Of a stretch of 64,000 nucleotides of DNA, positions 1-11,505 are shown one piece after another. The DNA is from Phytophthora colocasiae (Eukaryota; Oomycota; Peronosporomycetes; Peronosporales; Peronosporaceae): the NCBI GenBank assembly GCA_018806915.1, contig JAGKQI010000084.1, forward strand, positions 682,001 through 746,000, written 5' to 3'. Each line of letters begins with the position of its first letter. The first letter of the stretch is position 1. The position numbers and the translations under genes are program-made. A model generated the notes under the pieces. It was not told where the DNA came from. It saw nothing but the letters and a program-made list of their open reading frames with translations, and searched no databases.

Positions 1-732
1 TAAGGATTGATATGTTGAAGCTGTCGTTCCTGGCTTGGGACTTTGCCGAACGAGACTTGGAAATGGCGTATCCGAAGTTTCCCACGAAACCGAGACAAAC
101 ACTCCAGTGTTCAGTGCCCTTAGCTCACTGGAGACGTATTTTACCCCATTTGAATCGGTTGCTGTGGTAAATAACTTATTGGAAGTGATCGGCAGTCATC
201 TGTGCTACTTAAAATTAAGCACACGTACGCACAGCAACGACGCTCTTGATCTGGGTGTATTATCTACTGTATGTCCGAACCTGGAATCGCTCAATACCAC
301 TCGTTTCGATGTGGTGGTCTCAGTGCATAACGAAGCTCTACGTCTGTGGCCAATCAAGAAGTTAAATATCTGTGACAATACGCAATTGGCAGATCTCACG
401 TTGTGCTTACAGAACTCTGATCTCCGTATGGCACGTGAGCTAGTGGAGATTTTCTTGTCATCGAGGAGGCAAGAGTATGATGAGGGGAGAAGCTGAACCT
501 TTCAGCTCACAATGGAGATTTCCTCTCTGTTACAAAGGAGAAAGTTCCGATTGAGTCGAAAGTCGCGATGATTAGCGTCGTCAGCAGTGGACACCACTCG
601 AAAGCACTTCATCGACTACACGACGATGTTCTAAGACTAGTTTTGTCTTAGCTTCGACCCCCGCCCTGCGTTCAGTGAGATTTTGGCCCACGAAGAAGGT
701 GACTCACTCATATCGACGAGCGGTTATACTGT
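1..732 (+). pseudogene. C-terminal fragment of the multicopy family (cut by window start)
   Basis: This is the C-terminal third of the family described at 16125-18122. It carries the leucine-rich stretch (CPNLESLN around 270-295, LRLWPIKKLN around 340) and the LHRLHDDVL motif near the end. It is nearly identical to 12794-13530, so it is the left edge of the duplicated segment and its 5' part lies outside the window. A missing G in the G-run near 483-488 (GAGGGGAGAAG here, GAGGGGGAGAAG elsewhere) shifts the frame, and a T-run near 640 is also short. Its last residues differ from the intact copy, because it runs into a different 3' flank. Function unknown. Confidence 0.75.
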
Positions 733-1799
733 AGGTGTCATTCGAAACTCGTTATGGATCCGATACGAAAAAATTGAGAAAGAGAAAACTACCATAGTTG
801 TGTCTACAGGAGCAGAACCCTAACAACTCAAATCATAAAATCTAACACTGTCCGTTGCTTTTTGTTGTTGGTATGTCGATGTGTTGGAATATCTATCATA
901 TGTAGAAATCTAGATGGAATTGTAATCCTATCTCCACGATATGCTACCATAACCCGTTGGTATGTACCTGTTTGACAAGGGATCACAAGAGTGCAGTATG
1001 TCGTTCGTGTTTCGGTCCTCGCGAATACGTGTTTGTTTTCCTTGCTGACGTTGTCGACATAAAACAACAATGCTTTCGTATCATCAAAACGAAAACCTAA
1101 AAGTGGTCGCCGACGCTGGTCACGGAACTTTCTCCTTCATAACAGAGCATTGCGAGACGTAAAGGCTCCTCCTACCTCTCTCTCTCGTCATAATCTTTCT
1201 CTAAACACTGTAAGCAGAGTAGCCCTAGCTCATGTGCCATTCGTAGACTAGGGTTTCGTGAGGATAAAACAGGAAATTGAAGTTGATTAACTGGTTATTC
1301 CTGGTTGCTACTACTAGGATTGAATTTTCAAATGCTAATCATTTCTTATCATCTGGAACGCCTGCCAAGTGCGTAGCTTTGTGGTGCGTTGACCAGTGGA
1401 CCACCAGGAGGCAGTGATGGCAATAAAAACTTTTAAAAGTTTTTATCATTATTTCTTTTTTCAATTAAGTACGTGACTGTAAATTTGTATTGTCGAAAGG
1501 TATCATATTACAAGGCACTTCGCTCTGTTCGGTCATTTTGTGTAGTACAATGCTGGCTAGGACCAGGATTTCAATATGGACAAAAAGAGATCCAGTACAT
1601 GCAAACGTCCGGAATACAAGAGAGCCATGCAGCCAGGTTTCGTCCACCAGCGAAGAGCCTCTTTATGAGTAGAGACCACCATATCCAAACGAATGATGTC
1701 GAGACATTCGCGATTACACTCAGTCAAGCGGGAGGTCGTTGTTGTGTGTCGGCATTCTCAATTTTAATGAACGTAGATTTCTACCGACCAAAAGCAAGT
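733..1799. other. Gene-poor spacer between family fragments
   Basis: About 1.07 kb without a convincing gene, repeated almost base for base at 13531-14599. It holds an A/T-rich stretch, a short minus-strand open frame (1070-828) with no recognisable domain, and about 90 bp at 1267-1360 that also occurs in the leader of the copia remnant at 6297-6440. A 24-bp palindrome lies at 1423-1446. The shared 90 bp suggests a leftover of an LTR or leader, but no LTR ends could be fixed. Confidence 0.5.
1423..1446. repeat. Perfect 24-bp palindrome
   Basis: The half-site ATAAAAACTTTT is followed directly by its reverse complement. The same palindrome is at about 14225-14248 in the duplicate. It could form a hairpin or cruciform, or be the centre of a decayed foldback element. 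No role is shown. Confidence 0.6.
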
Positions 1800-3184
1800 T
1801 AACCACCAACGTGACAGATTCGATTTTGAGATAAAGTGTATCTCTTGTGAGTGAAGTCCAAAGACTTTTGTCTCCTCTGAATCGTGAGAAACTTCAGATA
1901 CCTAGTTCGACAAAGTCCAAAACCTGGAACGACAACTTCCGCGCTGTCATCACCCTTAACCAGGCCCCGATAACGGATAGCACTAGGCACCACAAATACA
2001 GGCGCTTCACTTTCTATTGGCTATACTGTTGTGCCTTCCACAACATCCACAAATCCATTTTCATCATGCGCTTTTGGCTGAAGCTTCAGTCCCGCACTCT
2101 CGAAATGAGGAAACCCGCAACGCCCAATAGATCGGACTTTGTAAAACTTGCATTCCAAATCGTCAGGAATTCTTAATAGCACGTCCACAACACACAGCAA
2201 ATACTAGCCACGACCATGACTCAGAGTCCACATAAAGGATGAAGTCGACTGGTTTAGTAGGTGCAATCGAATCGCAACTAAAAAACACTTTCAGATAAGT
2301 AGCGTATGACCACTATTCACGTGGGTAGTAGAGCTCCAGTGTTGATCGTGGCTTGAGCTTTATTGGTTCTGTTTTTTTGGTTGATTTCAATGCATAACCA
2401 GTTGATTGGTGTCTGTACCAATCCTGCAGCCAAATTTCGACAAGTTGTCGTGGTTAAATCACAGATACGAATGTAAATGTTTGTAGTCATCGGAACTTGC
2501 TGCCTTAGGTCCTGCCAGATATCCATTTGAATTGCATCCATTTGAATACCACAGGGTGAAGTAAGACCCAGTTGCATAATCAGAGGAGCACCAGCGTTAA
2601 AAAATCTCCGTAGGTCAGTTTGAATCCCGTCCAACGTGTCGTTCTTGTCGTCATGTATTAAGCGCACGTACACCTCTGCACCATCGAACTTACACTCCCA
2701 CTTCACACCAGTACATTTGAAAATGACTTCCTTGTTGGTCTTCTCTAGTCCCAACGTCTCCAACATTTGAATTGCGCGTAGAAATTGTGGTGAGGAGTCT
2801 GAAATCTCCATCAACCTGCTCCAAGTCTCTTGTTGAACTGCAGCAGCTCCACTGACGTACAGTATCCAGCTTGGATGCCAGTTCATGTTGCCTTTATCCA
2901 TTGACTCTGTAAGCTGCGGAAATTGATCGGTGAACGCTTTTTTGTTGACTACTGAAAGGACAGTGAACAATTCCATTGCCTCTCGAATCTGAATGAGCTG
3001 GGTCACATTGTCTGGATTGTCTTCTTTCAAATGAAGAATAAGAGAACATTGCTTCTGTGGGTTGCCGACGATAGACCACTCGAATGATACCTGAACTGTG
3101 TTTATAAGTTCCGTCGGGGTTATGTAAAAAACTAGCGTGTAAGACAGTACGCCATGGCTCTAGGAAGCTCCAGTCAGTCGTCAT
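1800..3184 (-). pseudogene. Type-1 family copy, decayed (pair 1, minus arm)
   Basis: The minus-strand start at 3184 opens with MTTDWSFLEPWRTVLHASF, the N-terminus that defines type 1 here. Two bases are missing from a G-run near 3113-3118, which breaks the frame, and a 237-codon frame (3030-2317) then covers the middle of the protein. After the stop at 2317 the homology continues in a strongly diverged, broken form down to about 1800 (for example WLVFAVCC and EVVVPGFGLCRTR matching the family). It faces the type-2 copy at 3318 across 133 nt. The near-identical duplicate is at 14600-15991. It is a decayed paralogue; its function would be that of the family, which is unknown. Confidence 0.7.
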
Positions 3185-3317
3185 TACAGAGGAAAGCGGA
3201 AATGTGGATTACCTTGTGAGGTCAATGGCGAAGAAGCCAATCACTCACTTTGTAGTTGAGTTCTATCTATCACTCGAAATATGATCTTCGTAGTAACATT
3301 TCCAAATTTCCGCTGTC
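3185..3317. promoter_or_regulatory. 133-nt divergent spacer of pair 1
   Basis: Only 133 nt separate the two outward-facing ATG codons, so both promoters must lie here or within the genes. The two edges are imperfect reverse complements of each other: the left edge reads GAGGAAAGCGGAAATGTGG, and the right edge read backwards gives ACAGCGGAAATTTGG. A TCACTCACTTTGTAG stretch near the centre loosely resembles an oomycete initiator, which is weak evidence. The same spacer with the same length is at 11373-11505, 15992-16124 and 53525-53657. Confidence 0.55.
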
Positions 3318-5315
3318 ATGACGACTGAATGGGCGTTCCTCGAGCCTTGGCGTGCTGCCTTACGTGCTAGCATTATTCGAAATGAGCCTACTGGTTTGGG
3401 AATGGAACACAGATTTCATTCGTGTGGCCGCTTCTAAGCTGCCCTGAAGACAAAATATCACTCATGGTTCACTTAGAAGAAGAGAATCCTCAGATTGTGA
3501 TCCAGTTGATACAGATTCGAGAAGCAATGGAGTTATTCACGGCCCTTTCCATTGTGGATAATAAAGCGTTCATGGAGCAATTTTCGCAATTTTCGCATCT
3601 TACGCAGTCAACGCGTCGGAGTTGGTATCCGAAATGGCATGTGTATATCTGTGGAGCTGCTAGTGTTCAACACACCACTTGGAACAAATTGTTTGAGCAT
3701 TTTCTGGAACCAACGCCTCCATTTCAACGGGCTCTTCAGGTGTTGGAGGGGATGAAGCAACCAGATACGAGTACGGCGGATGTTTTCGACCACACCAGTG
3801 TGCTGTGGATATGCCCGTTCAATGGTGGTGAAGTGCAGGCGTTCCTATCACATGAAGAAAGAGACTGACACGTTGAAGAACATGAAAATGAACTTACGAT
3901 GGTTATTTGCTGCGGGTGTTCCTTTAATTGTGAATTTGGTTCTGAAAAGTATCAGCGTCACCCCGACTGATATCTGGTACGATCTAACACAAGTGCTGTC
4001 GGATGTGGATATTTCTATTGGTATCCACGATTTAAGTACGCCAACTTGTCGAAATTTGGCTGCAGGATTGATATGGACACCAATTACTTCTCTCAGCATT
4101 AAATTCAACCAAAACAACAGAACCAATAACGCTCAAGCCACGATCAACGCTGGAACACTACTGCAACGAGTCTACCAATGGTCCAAAGTGATAAGCAATG
4201 TCATGCGGTTTCAATGCGAGGAAGTCTCGACAAGCGTTTTCGCTGCGATCTGCTCGATCATAGCTGTGCGATTTTACGCTAAGCGAATCCTGTTCGACAT
4301 ACACTCTATAGACTCTGAAACATGGCCATGGTTAGTGTATGCAGTATCGTGCACACCTACCGCTGATATTGCACTAACTATTTGGAACACAACGTTGACA
4401 ACGTCCGATATATCGACTATTACGGATGTTGTGAAATATCGTTTCCCCTTTTCGAAGGCCCACGAGCTGCAAGTAAGACCTGACGATCCTTCTGAATTCG
4501 GCTTTGTAGACCTTGTAGAAGGAACCATTGTACAACCCGTCAGCGGTGAAGACAGTCAAGGTCTACCGTATCTGGTACCAGCTTCTGTCCGATGTCGGGC
4601 TTGGTTTAAGGATGGATATGTTGAAGCTGTCGTTCCTGGCTTGGGACTTTGCCGAACGAGACTTGGAAATGGCGTATCCGAAGTTTCCCACGAAACTGAG
4701 GCAAACACTCACGTTTCCAGTGCCTTTAGCTCACTGGAGACGTATTTTACCCCATTTGAATCGGTTGCTGTGGTAAATAACTTATTGGAAGTGATCGGCA
4801 GTCATCTGTGCTACTTAAAATTAAGCACACGTACGCACAGCAACGACGCTCTTGATCTGGGTGTATTATCTACTGTATGTCCGAACCTGGAATCGCTCAA
4901 TACCACTCGTTTCGATGTGGTGGTCTCGGTGCACAACGAAGCTCTACGTCTGTGGCCGATCAGGGAGTTAGATTTCTGTGATAATACGCAATTGGCAGAT
5001 CTCACGTCATGTTTACAGAACTCTGACCTCCGTATGGCACGTGAGCTAGTGGAGATTTTCTTGTCATCGATGGAGCAAGTGTATGATGAGGGGGAGAAGC
5101 TCAACTTTTCAGCTCACAATGGAGATTTCCTCTCTGTTACAAAGGAGAAAGTTCCGATTGAGTCGAAAGTCGCGATGATTAGCGTCGTCAGCAGTGGACA
5201 CCACTCGAAAGCACTTCATCGACTACACGACGATGTTCTAAGACTAGTTTTTGTCATTGCTTCGACCCCCGCCCAGCGTTCAGTAATGTTTTATCCATTC
5301 GAAGAAGATCATTAG
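3318..5315 (+). pseudogene. Type-2 family copy with two frameshifts (pair 1, plus arm)
   Basis: Near-identical to the intact copy at 16125-18122 but broken by two single-base changes. One G is missing in the run at ~3396-3400 (TTTGGGAATGG against TTTGGGGAATGG), and ATGAAGAAAGAG near 3852 replaces ATGAAAAAGAG. The remaining frames 3422-3868 and 3780-5315 together cover almost the whole protein. Both breaks are one-base indels in short runs, so sequencing error is a real alternative to decay. The gene ends in a TAG at 5313-5315, followed by an AATAAA at 5372-5377. Confidence 0.75.
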
Positions 5316-5864
5316 CTTGAGTGACTGTAGACACTGATAGCTGTGGATCATAGAGCAGAAAGATTCGCTCTAATAAAATTGACCGTAGTTACTGCAGCAG
5401 ACAGTCTTTATTCGGTATACACAGTTTAGTAAAAACAGGTTAGGTCTTTACCGTATAAGATAGTTTTAGGAAGGGTTAATTCTTGTTGGCGGCTGGGCCA
5501 ATCAGATTCCAGGGATAGTTGTCGAATGTCGCTCACGGTACATGTACTACGAAGCCCATTTACACTTTTTGTAAGGCAGCAGCCCAGTCGTCATTCGACA
5601 AGTAGTGTAGAAGACTAGGGCGGATTTACTAGCCGAATTAGAATGGTTATTCGAGTTCATTCCGTAGAAACAGTAGCACAGTTTACCTCAATAACTCTCC
5701 CCCCCCCAAAAAAAAAAAAATGAAGCACCACTTGCTAGCTCGGGAAGCCGCTCTTGATTTCATGATAATTTAAGGTAACTTAGTTACTGGAAAATTGCAG
5801 GCCACTGGGCAGGAAGTGAGAGGGACCCAACCTGTTACCGATGCACCTAATCGCTGGGCAGGGT
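5316..5864. other. 3' flank of pair-1 plus arm
   Basis: This holds a probable polyadenylation signal AATAAA (5372-5377) 57 nt after the stop, conserved behind the copies at 16125 and 53658. It also holds a C-run/A-run tract at 5699-5720. The duplicate at 18123-18624 lacks about 47 bp present here near 5480-5527. No gene is visible. Confidence 0.55.
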
Positions 5865-6291
5865 CTAAGCAAAGACAAAAATTAGTCCTAGAACATCGTC
5901 GTGTAGTCGATGAAGTACATTCGAGTGGTGTGCACTTGTGATGACGCTCATCATCGCGGCCTTCGACTTAATCGGAACTTTCTCCTTTGTGACATAGAGG
6001 AAATCTCCATTATGAACCGAAAGGTTCATCTTCTCGTCACATTCTTGCACCATCGGCCCTAAATAAAGCTTCAATAGCTCACGAGCCATTCGGAGATCAG
6101 GATTCCGTAAGCATGACGTGAGATCTGCCAATTTCGTGTTGCCATGAATATGTAACTCCTTGATTGGCCACAGACGCAGAGACTCATTGTGCACCGAAAC
6201 CACCACGTCAACGTGATAGGCGTCGAGCGATTCCAGGTTCGGGCACGCAGCCGATAAAACACTCCAGATCAAGCGTGACATCGTTGCTGTC
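5865..6291 (-). pseudogene. C-terminal fragment of a diverged family subtype
   Basis: A minus-strand open frame of 138 codons matches the last fifth of the family: CPNLESLDAYHVDVVVSVHN, then the LADLTSCLRNPDLRMAREL region and LHRLHDDVLGLIFVFA at the end. It is closer to the fragment at 61100-61413 (KLYLGPMVQECDEK is shared) than to the main copies, so it marks a second subfamily. It breaks off at about 6291 where the copia leader begins. The duplicate is at 18625-19035. Confidence 0.7.
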
Positions 6292-6686
6292 GGAAAAGGA
6301 AATTGAAGTTGATTAACTGGTTATTCCTGGCTGCTACTACTTGGCTTGGCTATTGAATTCTGAAGGTTTGATTGTGATTGTGAATTGTTTGAATGGGATA
6401 TTGAATTTTCGAATGCTAATCATTTCTTATCATCTGGAAAGTAAGTCCCCGGAGGGACTCGAACGCCTTGTTGAAGTCATGCACACTGTCACAGATTGTG
6501 AGCTGTACATAAAGGCAACTTGCCTAAGAGTGATGATCAGTGAACATTCCAGAATGACTTGAGGACATTCTAGTGTTCTAGAAGGCATAGCACAAGTGTA
6601 GGAACAGCAAAACACACTTTTGGTAAATGCAACCACTTTCCATTTTACACTGCATCGCACAAGAGAGTTTAAGAGCGTTTTAGGTA
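6292..6686. other. Leader of the copia remnant
   Basis: Non-coding stretch between the family fragment and the copia gag ATG. It includes about 90 bp shared with 1267-1360, which could be part of a copia LTR or leader. No clean TG...CA LTR boundary, primer-binding site or target-site duplication could be fixed, so the 5' end of the element is unresolved. Confidence 0.4.
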
Positions 6687-9383
6687 ATGAGCCCAAACAC
6701 GCTGGGTCCGAACGACGTCCTGCGAGAGGATAACTATTTCCTTTGGGAATTCAATTGCCGAATGGCATTCGCAAGGAAGGACCTGCTGGACCACGTTGAG
6801 ATGAAGCCAGAGGATGCAGCTAATCGGGAGACCGAGGCGTGGAAAGCCGCCGATTTCAAGACGTTGGCTGTCATCTCTAAGTTACTAAGTCCAGTGTACC
6901 AGTCCATGATCCGTGATTCTAAGTCTGCTAAGGAAGCGTGGGAAATGCTGCGAGAATTCTTCGTCAAACAGAATTTGAATAATCGCGTTACGCTTCGCAA
7001 GAAACTACATGAGTTTCAGATGCCGTCGGGAGGAGACTTGATGGACCATATGTTGAAATTTGACGATCTCTGATTGAGGTTGTCTGCCGTTGGTGATCAA
7101 CTGAGTGACGATGAAAAGTTGGTGATACTACTTGGAAGCCTGTCAAGCGAATATGATGCCATGGTGAAGGCTCACTCGTCGGTGACACTAATGGATGCTA
7201 AAGAAATGCTCCGTCGAGAATCCGAGACTCTCAAGAAACGAGAAACGCAAGAAGAGGCTTTTAACGGATCTGCACGTGGAGGAAATGAGGGTAAACGACG
7301 CTTCAACAACGGCAGGGGACGTGGCCGTGGAAGCCAACATTGACGTGGTCAGAATAGTGGTCGAGGTGGTCAACGGGATCAATACGGTGGTTCGTTTAGG
7401 AGTAGCGGAGCTACTCGGTTTAATGGACAATGTTTCGAATGCAAGCAGTATGGACATAGGCGTCATGAGTGTCCAAAGAAGAACAACGAAGGTGATTCGG
7501 ATGAGGTTGTGTTCGCTGCGACGAAAGGGACTACGACATCGTGGTTGTTGGACAGTGGCGCTAGCGCACATATGACATTCAGTCGCGGTGATTTCATTGA
7601 GTTTCGTCCGCTTGAATCGCCTATTGACATTGTTGTTGCTAGTGGCCAACGTCTACGTGCTGTAAGAGTCGGTACCGTTCGCTTCCAGGGTGACGGATGC
7701 CAAGTGATCAAGGTCACGGAAGTTCTATTAGTACCCGAACTGGACAGACGCTTGCTGTCCATTCCCTCATTGGTGGCGAGAGGGGAATCTGTCGGATTTT
7801 CTGGTGATGGGGGCACTATCAGTTTCGACGGGAATTTAGTTGCGCATGTGGAGAAGCGGGATAAGCTATTTGTGTGGGATGTTGTGGCGTCGACAGAAAC
7901 GAATATTGACCAAGTAGTCGCAGCATCAGCGGGAGAATCCTCGGAATCCCTATGGCACGAACGTCTGGGTCATGTGTCGAAGAAGAAGATGGTTCTGGTG
8001 TCACGTGCTGCGACGGGTGTTCCGGAGTTCTCAAGAAGTAAAGCAGCAGAAGAACAAGCGCCATGCACAGGCTGTGTTTGTGGGAAAATGACTGTGAGTC
8101 CCTTTTCGAAGCAGTCCGGAAGTGTAGTGAAGACTCATGGTCTATTGGACATCGTGCATTCTGACGTTATGGGTCCGATGAAGCCTTTGTCAAGAGGGGG
8201 AGCGAAATCTGTAGTTACATTCGTTGATGACTACTCGCGTTTTGTCCATGTGTACCTTATTAAGGCGAAGTCCGACGTTTTCGCCAAGTTCAAGGAGTAC
8301 AAGCAATTGGTTGAGACACAGACGGGTTTTCGTGTTCGCTGCCTTCGTAGCGATAATGGCGGGGAGTATTTGAGCAAGCGTTTTGGAGAATTCTTTGCGG
8401 CGCACGGCATTGTCCACCAGACATCTACACCTCACACACCTCAGCAAAATGGAGTAGCTGAGCGTATGAACCGTACACTAGTGGAAATGGCTCGGTCAAT
8501 GTTGTATCATCGAAGCTTGGGTGATGCAATGAACACGACCGTCTACATCCTCAATCGTGTTCCAAATACGGCGCGGCCACAGGCAACCCCATACGAGGTG
8601 TTTACAGGACTCAAACCAGACCTTAAGCATTTGCGAGGCTTTGGGGCGAAGGGTTTTGTCCATGTGGACAAGTCACGACGCAGCAAATGGGATGCACGGG
8701 CTCACCCGTGTGTATTCCTTGGATATGCAGTAGGATCGAAAGCGTACCGAGTTTGGGACTGTGAAGATAATCGAGTGGTGACGACAAGAACAGTCTCGCT
8801 AGATGAACATCATGTGGATGGGTATCAAACAGTGGTTCACGTCTCCAAACAAGATCACTGGGTGATTGACGATGATGAGAACCCAGAGCATCCAAATTCA
8901 TTTTCTGGAAGTAATGCGGACGTTAAAATGGTCGAAGATGCTAGTGGCCCTGTCGACATGGAGATTGACTACGCTCCAGAACGGTCACCTCAAGTACAGG
9001 GTGGTGATAATGTGTTGTCTCGTAGAGGGGGAGATGGAAGCCCTGCACCAGTACCGTCACAGTCGGGTGCTCGATCTACTCAACAACGCATACTCCCGCC
9101 ATCATATCAATCATCAGAAGTAATCCCGTCGTCAGTTCGTCAGTTTACGCGTTATGGAGATCTTCCACGAAGTGAAAATCTGGTATTTGGGCCAACTAGA
9201 GCTCGTCAACTTCGGATTTACTCTCAGCAACAGCCACATCTGCTGGAAGCAAGTTCACTGCGCGCTGGTTCACAGACATCGCCAAGTTACCCCGCGTTAC
9301 CGCCTAATCAAGATCTGACAACTCAAGATGAGAACGGATCGCTGCTACTGGATCTTTCTGCTCTATCTTCATCGAATGGATAA
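6687..9383 (+). pseudogene. Ty1/copia gag-protease-integrase remnant, copy A (no RT)
   Basis: One continuous frame from the ATG at 6687 to the TAA at 9383, interrupted only by two in-frame TGA codons (7071-7073 and 7341-7343). In order: a copia-type gag; an Arg/Gly-rich stretch; a CCHC knuckle (CFECKQYGHRRHEC, ~residue 248); protease with LLDSGASAHM (~288); the GAG-pre-integrase motif LWHERLGHVS (~422); and an integrase core with HSDVMGP, RSDNGGEY and NGVAERMNRT. The gag-pro-int order before RT is copia, not gypsy. RT and RNase H are absent: the frame runs into a linker and then joins the 3' end of a family gene at about 9373. No 3' LTR is present. It is a dead fragment. Confidence 0.85.
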
Positions 9384-11372
9384 AACATTACTGAACGCTG
9401 GGCGGGGGTCGAAGCAAAGACAAAAATTAGTCTTAGAACATCGTCGTGTAGTCGATGAAGTGCTTTCGAGTGGTGTCCACTGCTGACGACGCTAATCATC
9501 GCGACTTTCGACTCAATCGGAACTTTCTCCTTTGTAACAGAGAGGAAATCTCCATTATGAGCTGAAAGGTTCAGCTTCTCCCCCTCGTCATACACTTGCT
9601 CCATCGATTCCAAGAAAATCTCCACTAGCTCACGTGCCATTCGGAGGTCAGAGTTCTGTAAACATGACGTTAGATCTGCCAATTGCGTATTGTCACAGAT
9701 ATTTAACTTCTTGATTGGCCACAGACATAGAGCTTCGTTGTGCACTGAGACCACCACATCGAAACGAGTGGTATTGAGCGATTCCAGGTTCGGACATACA
9801 GTAGATAATACACCCAGATCAAGAGCGTCGTTGCTGTGGGTAGGTGTGCTCAATTTTAAGTAGCGCAGATGACTACCGATCACTTCCAATAAGTTATTTA
9901 CCACAGCAAACCGATTCAAATGGGTTAAAATACGTCTCCAGTGAGCTAAAGGCACTGGAAACGTGAGTGTTTGCCTCAGTTTCGTGGGAAACTTCGGATA
10001 CGCCATTTCCAAGTCTCGTTCGGCAAAGTCCCAAGCCAGGAACGACAGCTTCAACATATCCATCCTTAAACCAAGCCCGACATCGGACAGAAGCTGGTAC
10101 CAGATACGGTAGACCTTGACTGTCTTCACCGCTGACGGGTTGTACAATGGTTCCTTCTACAAGGTCTACAAAGCCGAATTCAGAAGGATCGTCAGGTCTT
10201 ACTTGCAGCTCGTGGGCCTTCGAAAAGGGGAAACGATATTTCACAACATCCGTAATAGTCGATATATCGGACGTTGTCAACGTTGTGTTCCAAATAGTTA
10301 GTGCAATATCAGCGGTAGGTGTGCACGATACCGCATACACTAACCATGGCCATGTTTCAGAGTCTATAGAGTGTATGTCGAACAGGATTCGCTTAGCGTA
10401 AAATCGCACAGCTATGATCGAGCAGATCGCAGCGAAAACGCTTGTCGAGACTTCCTCGCATTGAAACCGCATGACATTGCTTATCACTTTGGACCATTGG
10501 TAGACTCGTTGCAGTAGTGTTCCAGCGTTGATCGTGGCTTGAGCGTTATTGGTTCTGTTGTTTTGGTTGAATTCAATGCATAACCAGTTGATTGGTGTCT
10601 GTACCAATCCTGCAGCTAAATTTCGACAAGTTGTTGTGGTTAAATCACAGATACGAATGTAAATGTCTGTAGTCATCGGAACTTGCTGCCTTAGGTCCTG
10701 CCAGATATCCATTTGAATTGCATCCATTTGAATACCACAGGGTGAAGTAAGACCCAGTTGCATAATCAGAGGAGCACCAGCGTTAAAAAATCTCCGTAGG
10801 TCAGTTTGAATCCCGTCCAACGTGTCGTTCTTGTCGTCATGTATTAAGCGCACGTACACCTCTGCACCATCGAACTTACACTCCCACTTCACACCAGTAC
10901 ATTTGAAAATGACTTCCTTGTTGGTCTTCTCTAGTCCCAACGTCTCCAACATTTGAATTGCGCGTAGAAATTGTGGTGAGGAGTCTGAAATCTCCATCAA
11001 CCTGCTCCAAGTCTCTTGTTGAACTGCAGCAGCTCCACTGACGTACAGTATCCAGCTTGGATGCCAGTTCATGTTGCCTTTATCCATTGACTCTGTAAGC
11101 TGCGGAAATTGATCGGTGAACGCTTTTTTGTTGACTACTGAAAGGACAGTGAACAATTCCATTGCCTCTCGAATCTGAATGAGCTGGGTCACATTGTCTG
11201 GATTGTCTTCTTTCAAATGAAGAATAAGAGAACATTGCTTCTGTGGGTTGCCGACGATAGACCACTCGAATGATACCTGAACTGTGTTTATAAGTTCCGT
11301 CGGGGGGTTATGTAAAAAACTAGCGTGTAAGACAGTACGCCATGGCTCTAGGAAGCTCCAGTCAGTCGTCAT
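9373..11372 (-). pseudogene. Chimeric type-1/type-2 family copy (pair 2, minus arm)
   Basis: The minus-strand start at 11372 opens a 492-codon frame with the type-1 N-terminus. Around 10590-10530 the sequence switches to the type-2 form (NNRTNNAQATINAG onward), so the 3' half is nearly identical to the plus-arm copies. An indel near 9900-9910 (CAGCAAACCG for CAGCAACCG) breaks the frame, and the rest is open in another frame (10147-9323). The stop region has been replaced by fusion with the copia remnant. The mosaic structure points to gene conversion or unequal recombination between the two arms. Function unknown. Confidence 0.75.
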
Positions 11373-11505
11373 TACAGAGGAAAGCGGAAATGTGGATTAC
11401 CTTGTGAGGTCAATGGCGAAGAAGCCAATCACTCACTTTGTAGTTGAGTTCTATCTATCACTCGAAATATGATCTTCGTAGTAACATTTCCAAATTTCCG
11501 CTGTC
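11373..11505. promoter_or_regulatory. 133-nt divergent spacer of pair 2
   Basis: Same length and almost the same sequence as 3185-3317, between the minus ATG at 11372 and the plus ATG at 11506. It has the same imperfect inverted edges. Confidence 0.55.

Noticed and set aside
828..1070. 80-codon minus-strand frame
   Set aside because: No domain, broken by an indel in the duplicate at ~13860, and not linked to any start or neighbour signal.
5699..5720. C-run/A-run as a retroposon poly(A) tail
   Set aside because: No target duplication or retroposed gene next to it; it is simply duplicated at 18457-18480.
6437..6470. tRNA-like stretch (GGGACTCGAAC) in the copia leader
   Set aside because: It resembles the complement of a T-arm, but no matching acceptor 5' strand or D/anticodon arms follow within 90 nt, and it does not sit right for a primer-binding site.
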